A stretch of DNA of 64,000 nt. It comes from Vreelandella nanhaiensis (GTDB lineage: Bacteria; Pseudomonadota; Gammaproteobacteria; Pseudomonadales; Halomonadaceae). Positions 1 through 9,621 of this stretch are shown here, in pieces (position 1 is the first letter of the stretch; every line of letters starts with the position of its first letter). The position numbers and the translations under genes are program-made. Under the pieces are notes generated by a model that saw nothing but the letters and a program-made list of their open reading frames with translations, was not told the DNA's origin and did no database searches. The stretch spans positions 124,001-188,000 of the forward strand of contig NZ_RZHF01000016.1 of assembly GCF_003990185.1 (NCBI RefSeq), read 5' to 3'.

Positions 1-1789
1 GGCGCATGCCGTCTTCACTTTCCGCCTTGGCAAGCTCATCGCGAAACTCACTATAGAAAGCATCCAGCAACGCCTGCCAGTTACGCTCGCCCTCGGCTAC
101 TTCATCCAGACTATCTTCCATGCGCGCGGTGAAGGAGAAGTCCATTAAATCCGGGAACGACTCTTTCAATCGTTCGGTGACGATATCGCCCAGCTTCTCA
201 GCGTAGAAGCGACGGTTTTCCAGCTTCACATAGCCCCGATCTTGGATCGTGGAGATGATCGAAGCGTAAGTGGAGGGTCGACCAATTCCCTGTTTTTCAA
301 GCTCCTTGACCAGGCTTGCCTCAGTATAACGCGCTGGGGGCTTGGTAAAGTGCTGCTGGGGGTCTAACGCTTCCAGCGTCATACGTGTGCCTTTGGGCAA
401 GTCCGGCAGGCTTTGATCTTCATTTTTACCGCTGGGCTTCATTACGCGGGTATAGCCGTCAAACTTCAGCACACGCCCTTTTGCCCGCAAGTCGTAGCCA
501 TCCACTTCGACACTCAACGTGCTCGACAGATACTCTGCCGGGGTCATCTGGCAGGCCACGAACTGGCGCCAGATCAATTCATACAGCCGCTCGGCATCAC
601 GTTCCATACCGGCCAGATCGGACGCCTTACGTTCAACGCTTGAGGGGCGGATGGCTTCGTGGGCCTCCTGAGCACTCTCTTTGCTGCTATAGCGATTAGG
701 CGCCTCCGGCAGATAGCGTTCGCCGTACTCATTACCAATAAACTCCCGAACGCTTCCCACGGCATCCTTGGAGAGATTGGTCGAATCGGTACGCATATAG
801 GTAATGTAGCCAGCCTCATATAGGCGCTGGGCCATAGTCATGGTCTTCTTGACCGAAAAGCCCAGGCGGCCGCTGGCCGCTTGCTGCAGGGTCGAGGTAA
901 TAAAAGGCGCCGTCGGCTTGGAGCTGGTGGGCTTATCTTCTCGTGAAGTGATCGAAAGCGGAGCTTTGCGCAACGCTTCAATACTTGCCATGGTTTCTTT
1001 TTCAGACGTGGGCCGATACGCCTTGCCATCATGCCTAGCTAGTGCAAAACGCACCAGCTCACCCTCTGGCGATACCAGGTCTGCATGCACATCCCAGAAC
1101 TCTTCAGGAATAAAGGCCCGGATATCCCGCTCGCGCTCAACGATAAGACGCACGGCCACGGATTGGACACGCCCGGCGGAAAGCCCGCGGGCAATCTTGG
1201 CCCACAGCAGCGGTGAAAGCATGAAGCCCACCACACGGTCCAGAAACCGACGTGCCTGCTGGGCTTCAACACGGGGAATATTCAGCGCGCCAGGCGCTTT
1301 AAACGCGTCCTGAATGGCATTTTTGGTGATTTCGTTAAACACCACGCGCTTGTAGCGGCTATCGTCGCCGCCAATAGTCTCGCGAAGGTGCCAGGCGATG
1401 GCTTCCCCCTCGCGGTCCAAATCCGTTGCCAGATAAACAGCATCGGCCTTTTCAGCGAGTTTCTTTAACTCGGCCACCACCTTCTCTTTGCCGGGCAGCA
1501 CTTCATAGTGCGCTTCCCAGCCATTATTCGGGTCAATACCCATACGCCGAATCAGCTGATCCTGGCTCTTGCGCTTTTTGTACTCTGCCTTCTCTTCCGC
1601 CGACATTTTACGTGTTGCCGCGGCTTGGCGAGCGCGCTCCTTGGGGTCGGAAGCTGCCTTGCCCGAGCCGCTGGTCGGCAGGTCACGAATATGACCCACG
1701 CTCGACTTTACGATGAAATCGTTGCCGAGATATTTATTAATCGTCTTCGCTTTAGCTGGCGACTCGACGATGACCAGTGACTTGCCCAT
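1..1789 (-). CDS. topA: DNA topoisomerase I, N-terminal part (gene runs off the window)
   Basis: Type IA topoisomerase that relaxes negative supercoils by cutting one strand through a 5'-phosphotyrosine. The translation opens with a Toprim domain ([17 protein letters not shown]) carrying the acidic metal cluster [11 protein letters not shown]. It continues through [10 protein letters not shown] and the active-site block [13 protein letters not shown], with the catalytic Tyr near residue 331. The [10 protein letters not shown] block of the core is also present. About 596 codons are visible of roughly 860 usual for the family, so the C-terminal zinc-ribbon part lies left of the window. The ATG is preceded by GTGGAG at a normal distance. 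It is monocistronic as far as can be seen. The identification is certain from the motifs; only the missing end is unknown. Confidence 0.97.
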   Translation of the reverse strand, partial: MGKSLVIVESPAKAKTINKYLGNDFIVKSSVGHIRDLPTSGSGKAASDPKERARQAAATRKMSAEEKAEYKKRKSQDQLIRRMGIDPNNGWEAHYEVLPGKEKVVAELKKLAEKADAVYLATDLDREGEAIAWHLRETIGGDDSRYKRVVFNEITKNAIQDAFKAPGALNIPRVEAQQARRFLDRVVGFMLSPLLWAKIARGLSAGRVQSVAVRLIVERERDIRAFIPEEFWDVHADLVSPEGELVRFALARHDGKAYRPTSEKETMASIEALRKAPLSITSREDKPTSSKPTAPFITSTLQQAASGRLGFSVKKTMTMAQRLYEAGYITYMRTDSTNLSKDAVGSVREFIGNEYGERYLPEAPNRYSSKESAQEAHEAIRPSSVERKASDLAGMERDAERLYELIWRQFVACQMTPAEYLSSTLSVEVDGYDLRAKGRVLKFDGYTRVMKPSGKNEDQSLPDLPKGTRMTLEALDPQQHFTKPPARYTEASLVKELEKQGIGRPSTYASIISTIQDRGYVKLENRRFYAEKLGDIVTERLKESFPDLMDFSFTARMEDSLDEVAEGERNWQALLDAFYSEFRDELAKAESEDGMR

Positions 1790-2056
1790 AGTGCTCCACT
1801 TATCTATTGCTTAGGCCAATCAGCCCGCGCCTGAAAACAGTACCGCATGATTTGAAGGAAAAATGGCTGCAGAAGAACCGGCTCTGTGTAGCCACCCCAC
1901 ACAAACATACGGATGAAAAAATGCGCCTACCCTACCCCAGCCCTTGACTAAGCGCCAGTAGCAACCGAACGGTAGAGAACAAACCTGACTTTTTTATACA
2001 TGGTAGCTAGACACTAGACCGACGCTTGCAGATCAGCAACCCGCCATTATCCTAGA
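1790..2056. other. Intergenic region upstream of topA
   Basis: About 270 bases between the topA start and the terminator of the next minus-strand gene. It should hold the topA promoter. I see no convincing -35/-10 pair, no repeat and no open reading frame that looks coding. Confidence 0.5.
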
Positions 2057-2088
2057 AACAAAACGCCCCTGCGTATCAGCAGAGGCGT
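2057..2088 (-). terminator. Intrinsic terminator of the DUF3141 gene
   Basis: Read on the minus strand, a 10-bp stem (ACGCCTCTGC with GCAGGGGCGT, one U-G wobble) with a 6-base loop is followed by TTTGTTT. It sits 20 bases past the stop of the minus-strand gene at 2108-4801. Confidence 0.8.
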
Positions 2089-2107
2089 AGATAAGCTAAA
2101 AACCTGT

Positions 2108-4801
2108 TTAGCGCTTGCGCGGCGTTTTGAGGTGGGCGATATCAGCTGCGGGCTTTGCAGACTCAGCAGGCTTTTTATCAGCAGCCTTAGGAGCGGGCTT
2201 TGCATGCATATCCGGCTCTTTCTTTTCAACCCGTTTCTCAGTCGGCCCTTGCTTAACAATGGCCTTGGTCACTACCGGATTATCTACCGTGGTACTTGCT
2301 GCTGCTTTTTCTCCCGCCTCCGCTTTTTTAGCTTTTGGCTTGCTATCAGCCTTAATCGACGACGCTTTAGAGGCTGTCTTGGAAGACGCCGCTTTAGCTG
2401 ATGCTGGTTTGGCTGTAGCTGACTTATCTGTAGCTGACTTGGTTAGTGCAGACTTAGTAGCGGCGGGCTTAGTTGCTTTAGATTTAGTTGCTCCTGACTT
2501 GGCTGTTGAAGGTTCAGATGCTGTAGATTTATCCGTTACAGACTTGGCAGGGCGCGCCTTGTCAAACAACGCTTTTATTTGCGTAAAACGCTCTGAAGCA
2601 TGCTCTGAGAGTTCACCACTTGCCGCAAATACATGTTCAAGGTTTTTAATATGCGCATCTATGTCGCTGCTACTTTGCCCAGATAGTAGCTCAGGCAGCG
2701 TATTCAGGGCCTGCTCGCGATCAAGTTTCAAGATGGAGAACTGCTCGCGCACCAGCCGTTTGAAATCACACAGTTTGATGCCCGACTCCAGTTCCGCTCT
2801 TGACGCACGCAGCCGCTTGAAGTTGCGCTCGTCAGTTGCTGGCGCGCCGCCCAGCACATAAATTAACGAGCGCATGATAGCTTCCTGCGGCCCGCCTTGA
2901 GCAATCTGCTCGCGCAGCTCATTCTGGCGATGCGCCAAAAAGCGGCGATGTTCAGGCTCGGCGCCTGGGCGCCTGCGGTGCACATGTGCATCGCCATAAA
3001 GCCCTACCGCCGCTTGCAGTAAGGGTTGGCCATAGATATCCATGAACAACCGTTCTGTGATGCTATCGCGCAAATCGCGCATAGCATTCAAGGAGGCGAC
3101 AATATTATCAGAACCCATGGTTTCAAGTGCTTTGAAGAGGTTGTCTGAACCCACTTCATGACGGTTTTTACGCACAGCTTCGGCCATTACCGGCAACGGT
3201 ACTGATAACGGATTACGATCCGAAAGCAGTTTATAGCCCAAGCGAATAGGGTGCATTCGGCGGATAAAGCGTGCGGCTTCCGGAGTCATGACCGCCTGCA
3301 GCCAGGGTTGCACATAGATCCGGTACAACCCTAGATTGATTTCTGAAAGACGAGCAACCGTGGCAAAGCGCCGATCATCATCGACATTGTGATGCACTTC
3401 CTGGTCCAGCTCTTCGAAATTGCGCGGGGCAAATTCCAACAGATAATCACGTTCATAAAGCGCGGCATCACTGCTGTCCGATGCCTGCGTTACCGTTGTT
3501 TCATAAAGCCCCGGCGGCAGCACATCGATGTAGTCCATGTTAGCGGTAAATTCAGAATGTTCTTTACGCGATACACTGCCGGATACGAAGATGCCTAAAT
3601 GGCCAGTGGTGTCGTGCAGGCAGTAAACAATGGTTTGATCGTTGGCTATTATGTCGTCGGTATCTTCGTAAAGATCGCGAATCCAGCCCAATGCCTGAGG
3701 AGGCGGCGTAATATCATCGCCACGCGAGCAGAACACGACAACAGGTGAACGCACATTACGCAGATCAATACGCCGTCCGTCGCGGGTTACCAACTGCGCG
3801 GTAGACAGCCGGTTACCTACAAAAAGGTTATCCACAATGTACTGGATCTCTTCGCCACCCAGCACCACGTGGCCGCCCCACCAACGCTCAAAGTCGAGAT
3901 AACGTCGGCTTTCGGTATCAACATTGGCGTAAAGGTGATATTGCTTTTTCCAGTAGGTATTGGCCGGATTCAGGCGCTCAAAGTTCTGTACCAGCCAGGC
4001 ACCATCGAACAATCCGTTACCTATATCACTGGTGAACGCCGTTACCCAGCTACCGCCGGTCATGCCACCGGTATAGCGCATGGGCGCTTTGCCATGCTCG
4101 CCTGCCCAGTAAGAGAGTGGCGCGCCGGCAATTAGAATAGGGCCAAACACATCCGGCTCAAGCGCAGCGGCCATCATCAACTGCCAACCCGCCTGACAGT
4201 TACCCACCACCATGGGTTTTTCACTGGTTTGAGGATGAAGCTCGATCACATGGCGTAAAAAAGCGATTTCAGCTTCGACGACATCCTCAACGGTTTGCCC
4301 CGGTTCAGGATAAGGCAAGAAACCGATAAAATAGCAAGGGTGGCCAGCCTTCAAGGCTACGCCTAGCTCACTGTCAGGCTTGAAACCACCAATTCCTGGG
4401 CCGTGGCCAGCCCGAGGATCAACCACAACAAAGGGGCGCTTTTTAGGGTCAATCACCGTACCTTGCGGCGGCAAAACACGGAGCAACTCATAGTTGGTTG
4501 GCTGAGGCAACGTACGGCCATCCACCAATACTTCCGTTTCAAACCCCAGCACATTGGGTTTGGTTTGTTCCATATGCTCCAGGTATTGATTGCCGCGCTC
4601 ACGCATTACATCCCAATAAAGCACGCTGCGCTCAACGCTATCGCGCCAGTAATCGGTCGCGGCACGTCCAATTCCAAAAGGATCCATCAATGAGGTCAAG
4701 ATGTCACTACCAGGCAGTAACGCTGCGGCGTCATTCGGCTTTCCCGACCAGACCTTTAGCATCGGGTTAGCGGCGAGCAGTGGATTGGCAAGAAAATTCA
4801 T
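2108..4801 (-). CDS. DUF3141 alpha/beta-hydrolase, PHA synthase-like, with basic low-complexity tail
   Basis: Large cytoplasmic protein (897 aa) of the DUF3141 family, related to class I polyhydroxyalkanoate synthases. A PhaC-like catalytic triad can be read. The nucleophile elbow VGNCQAGW has Cys202, followed by FCSRGDDITPP (Asp362/363) and DTTGHLGIFVSG (His401). The elbow is G-x-C-x-A-G rather than the usual G-x-C-x-G-G of PhaC. Residues 1 to about 740 form the folded part. From about 745 the protein becomes a Lys/Ala/Ser/Thr-rich tail with repeats of the KSAT/KPAS kind, like histone H1, PhaF or PhaM tails. The ATG follows a GGGAG site. A LysR gene is divergent. Whether it polymerises hydroxyacyl-CoA or only hydrolyses or binds PHA cannot be told from sequence. 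Confidence 0.85.
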   Translation of the reverse strand: MNFLANPLLAANPMLKVWSGKPNDAAALLPGSDILTSLMDPFGIGRAATDYWRDSVERSVLYWDVMRERGNQYLEHMEQTKPNVLGFETEVLVDGRTLPQPTNYELLRVLPPQGTVIDPKKRPFVVVDPRAGHGPGIGGFKPDSELGVALKAGHPCYFIGFLPYPEPGQTVEDVVEAEIAFLRHVIELHPQTSEKPMVVGNCQAGWQLMMAAALEPDVFGPILIAGAPLSYWAGEHGKAPMRYTGGMTGGSWVTAFTSDIGNGLFDGAWLVQNFERLNPANTYWKKQYHLYANVDTESRRYLDFERWWGGHVVLGGEEIQYIVDNLFVGNRLSTAQLVTRDGRRIDLRNVRSPVVVFCSRGDDITPPPQALGWIRDLYEDTDDIIANDQTIVYCLHDTTGHLGIFVSGSVSRKEHSEFTANMDYIDVLPPGLYETTVTQASDSSDAALYERDYLLEFAPRNFEELDQEVHHNVDDDRRFATVARLSEINLGLYRIYVQPWLQAVMTPEAARFIRRMHPIRLGYKLLSDRNPLSVPLPVMAEAVRKNRHEVGSDNLFKALETMGSDNIVASLNAMRDLRDSITERLFMDIYGQPLLQAAVGLYGDAHVHRRRPGAEPEHRRFLAHRQNELREQIAQGGPQEAIMRSLIYVLGGAPATDERNFKRLRASRAELESGIKLCDFKRLVREQFSILKLDREQALNTLPELLSGQSSSDIDAHIKNLEHVFAASGELSEHASERFTQIKALFDKARPAKSVTDKSTASEPSTAKSGATKSKATKPAATKSALTKSATDKSATAKPASAKAASSKTASKASSIKADSKPKAKKAEAGEKAAASTTVDNPVVTKAIVKQGPTEKRVEKKEPDMHAKPAPKAADKKPAESAKPAADIAHLKTPRKR

Positions 4802-5050
4802 AGGGTCTCCCTAGAAGGAATGCGTTGGCGATCAACCCAAAAGCCATAATGCTGCGATGCAATATAGTCTAGGCCACTCCTTGGCTAACGTCGATGATTA
4901 GCGCTATCGATTTTATGCCGCTTGCGTAACTCACCGTTGCATCAGGCAAACATGGTTAAACAGTGATAGCATTTTCATTTGACGCTAGCGGTATATAACG
5001 CCGCCCGTGCCATTCGCCGCCTGAGGCCGATACTTCAGAGGTTGTCATGT

Positions 5051-6034
5051 ATGTCATCCCCTACGCTGCTTAACCGCTTGACGTTTCGCCAGCTACAAGT
5101 GTTTCAAGCGGTACATTACCAACGCTCTTACTCCCGCGCGGCCGAACAGCTAGGATTAACGCAGCCTGCCGTCAGTGCACAGATCCGTCAGCTTGAACAG
5201 GCGCTGGGGCAACCGCTTTTCAAATATGCAGGCAAAACCCTGCATGTGCTGCCCGCAGCCGACACGCTAGCGCTATCTACTCGGGAAATTTTCGGTCAGC
5301 TTTCACGGCTGCAAATGAATTTGTCCGACATTAACGGCAAGATAACAGGAGAGCTGCACCTGGCAGCTGTTTCATCCGCGCAGTACATTGTCCCGTATAT
5401 ACTGGCGCGCTTTCGCGCTCGTTATCCGGATATTCACGTACGTCTCAAGGTTTGCAACCGTAGTCAGGCGCTTGAACGCCTGGCGGAACAGCAAGATGAC
5501 CTGGTGATCATGGCCATGGTGCCTGAAGATGAACACCTGACGGTCATGCCGATTATTGATAACGAGCTGATAGCCGTGGTATGGCCGGAGCACCCCTTGC
5601 TAGAGACGCCGTCCCCAGGCCTTGCGGACTTTGCGCGCCACTATGTACTGATGCGCGAACCCGGCTCCGGCGTACGCAATGCATTTGAGCAGCTGGCGGC
5701 TTTTCAAAAAGTGGCACTTTTACATCGCATTGAGCTAGGTACTAATGAGGCGATCAAGCAGGGTGTGATGGCACATTTAGGTGTAGCGGTGCTTCCTCGC
5801 CTGGCGGTACGCCTTGAGCTTGAACAGAGGTTATTATTTGAACTGGCGCTACCTGATTTTCCCATACGCCGTTCCTGGTGCACAGTTTACCGTCGAGAGC
5901 GCTTTCCTACCCCGGTGGCTGAACTTTTTTTGCGCTTTGTTCGTGAGCACCTGCCGGAGTACCAGCAACATTTCAAGGCACCTTTAAGCCCGCTGCCGAG
6001 CCATGGCGTGGCCTGCCTGCCGATAGCGCCATAG
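5051..6034 (+). CDS. LysR-type transcriptional regulator (CbbR-like)
   Basis: Transcription factor with a winged HTH at residues 8-65 (TFRQLQVFQAV, then SRAAEQLGLTQPAVSAQIRQLE) and a periplasmic-binding-protein-like effector domain from about residue 90. The motif order resembles CbbR/RbcR-type LysR proteins, but no RuBisCO or sulfur genes are near, so the target is unknown. The reading frame is open further upstream (to 4979). I chose ATG 5051 because AGAGG lies 9 bases before it and the resulting 327 aa fits the family. It is divergent from the DUF3141 gene across about 250 bp, so that gene is the obvious candidate target. This is an inference from position only. Confidence 0.85.
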   Translation: MSSPTLLNRLTFRQLQVFQAVHYQRSYSRAAEQLGLTQPAVSAQIRQLEQALGQPLFKYAGKTLHVLPAADTLALSTREIFGQLSRLQMNLSDINGKITGELHLAAVSSAQYIVPYILARFRARYPDIHVRLKVCNRSQALERLAEQQDDLVIMAMVPEDEHLTVMPIIDNELIAVVWPEHPLLETPSPGLADFARHYVLMREPGSGVRNAFEQLAAFQKVALLHRIELGTNEAIKQGVMAHLGVAVLPRLAVRLELEQRLLFELALPDFPIRRSWCTVYRRERFPTPVAELFLRFVREHLPEYQQHFKAPLSPLPSHGVACLPIAP

Positions 6035-6192
6035 CAAAACCCGACAGTGTCTTGTTAATCACCAGATATGTTACATTACACCTACTACCTACGTATTAAT
6101 TAGCAACGTATTATTCGGCATGACTTGAGGGGCAAGCGCTTACCTGTTAGTGATAAGCCCTGCCTGCCGCACAGTAGAGAGGCTCTATTCCC

Positions 6193-7248
6193 ATGAGCAA
6201 CACCCCCTCGCAGCGTGTTCCCAGCGGTCAGAAGTTTCGCAACGAACATGGCATGACGGTAATCAAGGATGGCATGAAGGTGCGCAATGTGCAGACCGAA
6301 GTCCCATCTCTTGAACGCAAGCCCAAATGGCTACGCGCCCAAATTCCCGGTGGCGAACGCTTTGAAGCAGTCAAACGCAACGTTGCCACCCATCGCCTAA
6401 GCACCGTGTGTGCAGAATCGCATTGCCCCAATATGGGCGAATGCTGGAGCAATGGCACCGCGACCATTATGTTAATGGGTTCTGTATGCACCCGAGCTTG
6501 CCGGTTTTGCGCGGTAGATACGGGCAACCCCAAGGGTTGGCTGGATCATGAAGAACCTGAAAATACCGCCAAGTCAGTAGAGCTGATGGGGCTTCGCTAT
6601 ATCGTTTTAACCTCCGTGGACCGTGATGATCTTGAGGATGGTGGCGCAACGCACTACGCCAGCTGCATCCGTGCTATCAAGGCGCGCACACCTGAGGTAG
6701 TTGTTGAAGCACTGACGCCAGACTTTGATGGCGAGCCTGCTGCCATTGAGCGCGTCGTGGACTCAGGCCTTGAAGTGTTTGCCCAAAACGTTGAAACCGT
6801 TGAGCGCCTCACCAGTCGTGTGCGTGACCCGCGGGCGGGTTATCGCAAGACCCTGGATGTCCTGGCCTATGCCAAGAAGCACCGTCCAGATGTGATCACC
6901 AAAACCAGCATCATGCTGGGCCTTGGCGAGACTGACGAAGAAATTCTGCAGACGTTTGATGATCTTCGCGAGATCGGTGTGGATATCGTGACATTAGGCC
7001 AATACTTGCGCCCCACGAAAAATCACCTGCCTGTTGAGCGCTGGGTGAGCCCTGAGGAATTTGATCGTTATCGTGAAATAGGCCTTGAGAAAGGCTTTAT
7101 GGAAGTGCCGTCAGGTCCGCTTGTTCGCTCAAGCTATCGTGCTGACCGGGTATTCGAGAAGAACAATTTAGGCCTTGCTTCTCCAGCCAAGGTACCTGGA
7201 CAAGAAGAGCCTGACCCGAACATTATTCCCGCCTTGAACGTTGGCTAA
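6193..7248 (+). CDS. lipA: Lipoyl synthase
   Basis: Radical-SAM enzyme that inserts two sulfurs into protein-bound octanoyl groups to make lipoyl cofactor for pyruvate and 2-oxoglutarate dehydrogenases and the glycine cleavage system. Both iron-sulfur clusters are visible. The auxiliary cluster motif [12 protein letters not shown] uses Cys73, 78 and 84, and the radical-SAM motif CTRACRFC uses Cys99, 103 and 106. The family-typical RSSYRAD motif is near the C-terminus. The length of 351 aa is normal, with a short N-terminal extension. A GAGAGG site precedes the ATG at a somewhat long distance. The gene converges on lipB, its partner in the pathway, instead of being co-transcribed with it as in enterobacteria. 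Confidence 0.97.
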   Translation: MSNTPSQRVPSGQKFRNEHGMTVIKDGMKVRNVQTEVPSLERKPKWLRAQIPGGERFEAVKRNVATHRLSTVCAESHCPNMGECWSNGTATIMLMGSVCTRACRFCAVDTGNPKGWLDHEEPENTAKSVELMGLRYIVLTSVDRDDLEDGGATHYASCIRAIKARTPEVVVEALTPDFDGEPAAIERVVDSGLEVFAQNVETVERLTSRVRDPRAGYRKTLDVLAYAKKHRPDVITKTSIMLGLGETDEEILQTFDDLREIGVDIVTLGQYLRPTKNHLPVERWVSPEEFDRYREIGLEKGFMEVPSGPLVRSSYRADRVFEKNNLGLASPAKVPGQEEPDPNIIPALNVG

Positions 7249-7266
7249 GCTCTACTTACGGCTGAC

Positions 7267-7311
7267 AAGAAAACGCCGCCGCAATGTTAAGCACTGCGGC
7301 GGCGTTTTCTT
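7267..7311. terminator. Bidirectional intrinsic terminator shared by lipA and the lipB operon
   Basis: A perfect 17-bp inverted repeat (arms 7267-7283 and 7295-7311, 11-base loop). Its GC-rich core GCCGCCGC is flanked on either strand by runs giving TTTTCTT. It lies between the convergent stops of lipA (7248) and lipB (7332) and can end transcription from both sides. Confidence 0.95.
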
Positions 7312-7331
7312 ATTAATTATCATGCGATTGG

Positions 7332-7991
7332 CTAATCCGCCGCATCCATGGTTACCAGCTCTCGATTCAACTGCGATGCTAGTGCCGATGCCAGCTGACA
7401 GCCCACCTGATGCTCGCGGGGCAATGTCACCAGGTCCGCCAGCCGGGTAACCGCCATACCGGCATAGCCGCATGGGTTGATGCGCTGAAACGCAGACAGA
7501 TCACCATCCACGTTAAGCGCTACGCCATGATAACTTGCTCCGCGGCGGATACGCAGGCCCAGCGAGGCAATCTTGGCCTCCCCCATCAGGCTTTTAACGT
7601 AGACCCCCGGTGCATCCGGACGTGCATGCGCCTCAATGTCATAACCGGCTAATAGCGCAATCACCGCATTCTCAAGCGCGGAAACCAGGTCTCGCACACC
7701 TATCTTACTGCGCCTTACATCCAGCAGCAGGTACAGTACGACCTGCCCTGGTCCATGGTAAGTCACCTGGCCGCCGCGGTCGGTCTGTACCACGGGTATA
7801 TCGCCAGGCATCAATAAATGCTCAGGCTTACCCGCCTGGCCCTGAGTGAAGACCGGGTCGTGCTCAACCAACCAAAATTGATCCGGCGTCTGGCTATCCC
7901 GCGTATCCGTCAGCGCTCGCATATCCTCCCAAACGGGCAGGTAAGGCTTACGCCCCAGGCAGTGCAGTTCAATAGGTGCTATGGCGCTCAT
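7332..7991 (-). CDS. lipB: Octanoyl-[acyl-carrier-protein]:protein octanoyltransferase
   Basis: Transfers octanoate from ACP to the lipoyl domains of target proteins, the step before LipA. Family signatures are clear: [12 protein letters not shown] at residues 72-83, the catalytic Lys140 in GEAKIASLG, and the catalytic Cys174 in INPCGYAG. The length of 219 aa is normal. It is the last gene of the long minus-strand operon and directly follows the DUF493 gene, whose stop abuts the lipB start (7992/7991). Confidence 0.96.
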   Translation of the reverse strand: MSAIAPIELHCLGRKPYLPVWEDMRALTDTRDSQTPDQFWLVEHDPVFTQGQAGKPEHLLMPGDIPVVQTDRGGQVTYHGPGQVVLYLLLDVRRSKIGVRDLVSALENAVIALLAGYDIEAHARPDAPGVYVKSLMGEAKIASLGLRIRRGASYHGVALNVDGDLSAFQRINPCGYAGMAVTRLADLVTLPREHQVGCQLASALASQLNRELVTMDAAD

Positions 7992-8303
7992 CTAGACCAC
8001 CATGTGTACACGGCCGGTTGCCTTCAGTTCATCAAACAATTGGCTTATCTGCTGTTCGCCGGTAGCGCGGATGGTAATACGCACCGACTGAAAACGACCG
8101 GTACGGCTATCGACCACCTGAAGCGTTGACTCATCAAAATCCGGCGCATGCCGCACCACGATCTGACATACGCAGGCAGGAAAATCTTCGGCGGCATCCC
8201 CGACCACTTTTAAGGAGTAATCACAGGGGAAGGTGATTTTGGGCGCTTCTGGCGCCACCGGCTCGCGCAGGTCGCGAAACCCTTTTGGGGTACCCTTTTT
8301 CAT
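7992..8303 (-). CDS. ybeD: DUF493 family protein YbeD
   Basis: Small cytoplasmic protein (103 aa from the chosen start) of the DUF493/YbeD family, which has a ferredoxin-like fold resembling regulatory ACT domains. Its exact role is unknown. The frame is open up to 8363, which would overlap dacA and a GC-rich hairpin. I chose the ATG at 8303 because AGAGGG lies 7 bases upstream and because the family begins with a KGTPKGFRD-like segment only at this point. Its place between dacA and lipB is the widely conserved one in Gammaproteobacteria and supports the call. Confidence 0.9.
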   Translation of the reverse strand: MKKGTPKGFRDLREPVAPEAPKITFPCDYSLKVVGDAAEDFPACVCQIVVRHAPDFDESTLQVVDSRTGRFQSVRITIRATGEQQISQLFDELKATGRVHMVV

Positions 8304-8331
8304 CTTTGACCCTCTGCTTAACATAAAATTT

Positions 8332-8352
8332 GGCCCGGGCGACGCCCGGGCC
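8332..8352 (-). terminator. GC-rich hairpin between dacA and ybeD (possible attenuator)
   Basis: A perfect 9-bp inverted repeat (GGCCCGGGC with GCCCGGGCC, 3-base loop) lies 8 bases past the dacA stop. On the minus strand it is followed by AAATTTTATG, a weak U tract. It could end part of the operon transcription or protect the dacA mRNA 3' end. Confidence 0.5.
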
Positions 8353-8359
8353 GGACAGA

Positions 8360-9574
8360 TCAATCGGTAAAGTTGGCAATCAGTCCGCTGAAGAAACGCT
8401 GAACCTGATCAAAGAGGCGCTTGAACAAGCCACCCTCTTCAACGTTCTCTAAGGCGACCAATTGACGCTCCCCAACCATTTCCTCACCCAAATACACTTC
8501 CAGTGTTCCTACATCATCGCCAATAGCGATGGGCGCCTGTAAATCTGAATGCAGATTAAGACGCGCGCGCAGCTCTTCATTACGGTTGCGCGGTAATGTC
8601 ATGTAGACTTCTTCGTTCACGCCCACACGCAGCTCATTGCTGTCACCGCCCCATACGCGCGGGGTGGCAAGTACGGCACCACGCTCGTAAAGCTTCATGG
8701 TTTCATAAAAGCGAAAGCCATAGCTCAAGAGCTTCTGAGTTTCCTGAGCCCGCGCCTCTTCTGAGTTAGTGCCCATGACTACAGAAATAAGCCGCATACC
8801 GTCGCGCTCGGCAGAAGATACAAGGCAATAGCCTGCAGCGTCTGTCCAGCCAGTTTTTAGGCCGTCAACGGAAGGGTCACGCCACAACAGGCGGTTACGG
8901 TTAGGTTGGTCGATTCCTCCATAAGAGAAATGACGCTGCGAGTAGATGGCATAATGCTCAGGGTAATCATTAATAATATGGCGCGAAAGTAGTGCCATAT
9001 CACGAGCCGTCGAGTAGTGATTCTCGCCTGGAAGACCTGTTGCATTCTCAAAATGCGTATTTTCCATTCCCAAACGTGCCGCATGCTGGTTCATTAGATC
9101 AGCAAAAGGGGCTTCTCCACCTGCCAGATGCTCAGCCATGGCTACACTTGCGTCATTGCCTGACACAATAATAATACCGTGCAGCAGGTCATCTACGCGG
9201 ACTTGGTTGCCCACTTCAATAAACATTTTCGAGCCACCGGTCCGCCAGGCGGTTTCACTGATATTAACCAGGTCCTCAAGCTGAATGGTGTCTCGATCAA
9301 GCTCACGCTCCACTAAGTAAGCGGTCATCAGTTTAGTTAGACTTGCCGGTGCCAAACGTTCATCCGAATTGTGCTCGGCCAAGATGCGTCCGCTGTTGGC
9401 GTCCATCAATATCCAGGAGCTGGCAGCAAGCTGAGGAGCAGCTGGAATAATCGTCTGCGGCTGGGGCTGAGGTATTTCTTGAGCCGCAGCCGGCAGCGCA
9501 AGCGCCGTTATGGCTGCAAACAGGCAGAATTGGGCAGATCGGCGAATCGACATAAATACATTCATCACTAACAT
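8360..9574 (-). CDS. dacA: D-alanyl-D-alanine carboxypeptidase (PBP5/6 family)
   Basis: Periplasmic low-molecular-weight penicillin-binding protein that trims the terminal D-Ala from peptidoglycan stem peptides and so limits cross-linking. An N-terminal signal peptide ends near ALPAAA-QE (residue 31). The three serine-enzyme motifs are present: SLTK with Ser78 and Lys81, SGN at 138-140, and KTG at 240-242. A C-terminal beta domain follows and the protein ends in a probable amphipathic helix (QVQRFFSGLIANF) of the kind that anchors PBP5 to the inner membrane. The start is uncertain among three in-frame ATGs (9574, 9565, 9553). The gene follows rlpA in the elongation operon. Confidence 0.94.
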   Translation of the reverse strand: MLVMNVFMSIRRSAQFCLFAAITALALPAAAQEIPQPQPQTIIPAAPQLAASSWILMDANSGRILAEHNSDERLAPASLTKLMTAYLVERELDRDTIQLEDLVNISETAWRTGGSKMFIEVGNQVRVDDLLHGIIIVSGNDASVAMAEHLAGGEAPFADLMNQHAARLGMENTHFENATGLPGENHYSTARDMALLSRHIINDYPEHYAIYSQRHFSYGGIDQPNRNRLLWRDPSVDGLKTGWTDAAGYCLVSSAERDGMRLISVVMGTNSEEARAQETQKLLSYGFRFYETMKLYERGAVLATPRVWGGDSNELRVGVNEEVYMTLPRNRNEELRARLNLHSDLQAPIAIGDDVGTLEVYLGEEMVGERQLVALENVEEGGLFKRLFDQVQRFFSGLIANFTD

Positions 9575-9621
9575 CTCGCTTACAAAAATCGGCGCCAGGC
9601 ACCAAGAGTATAAAAAGTGAA

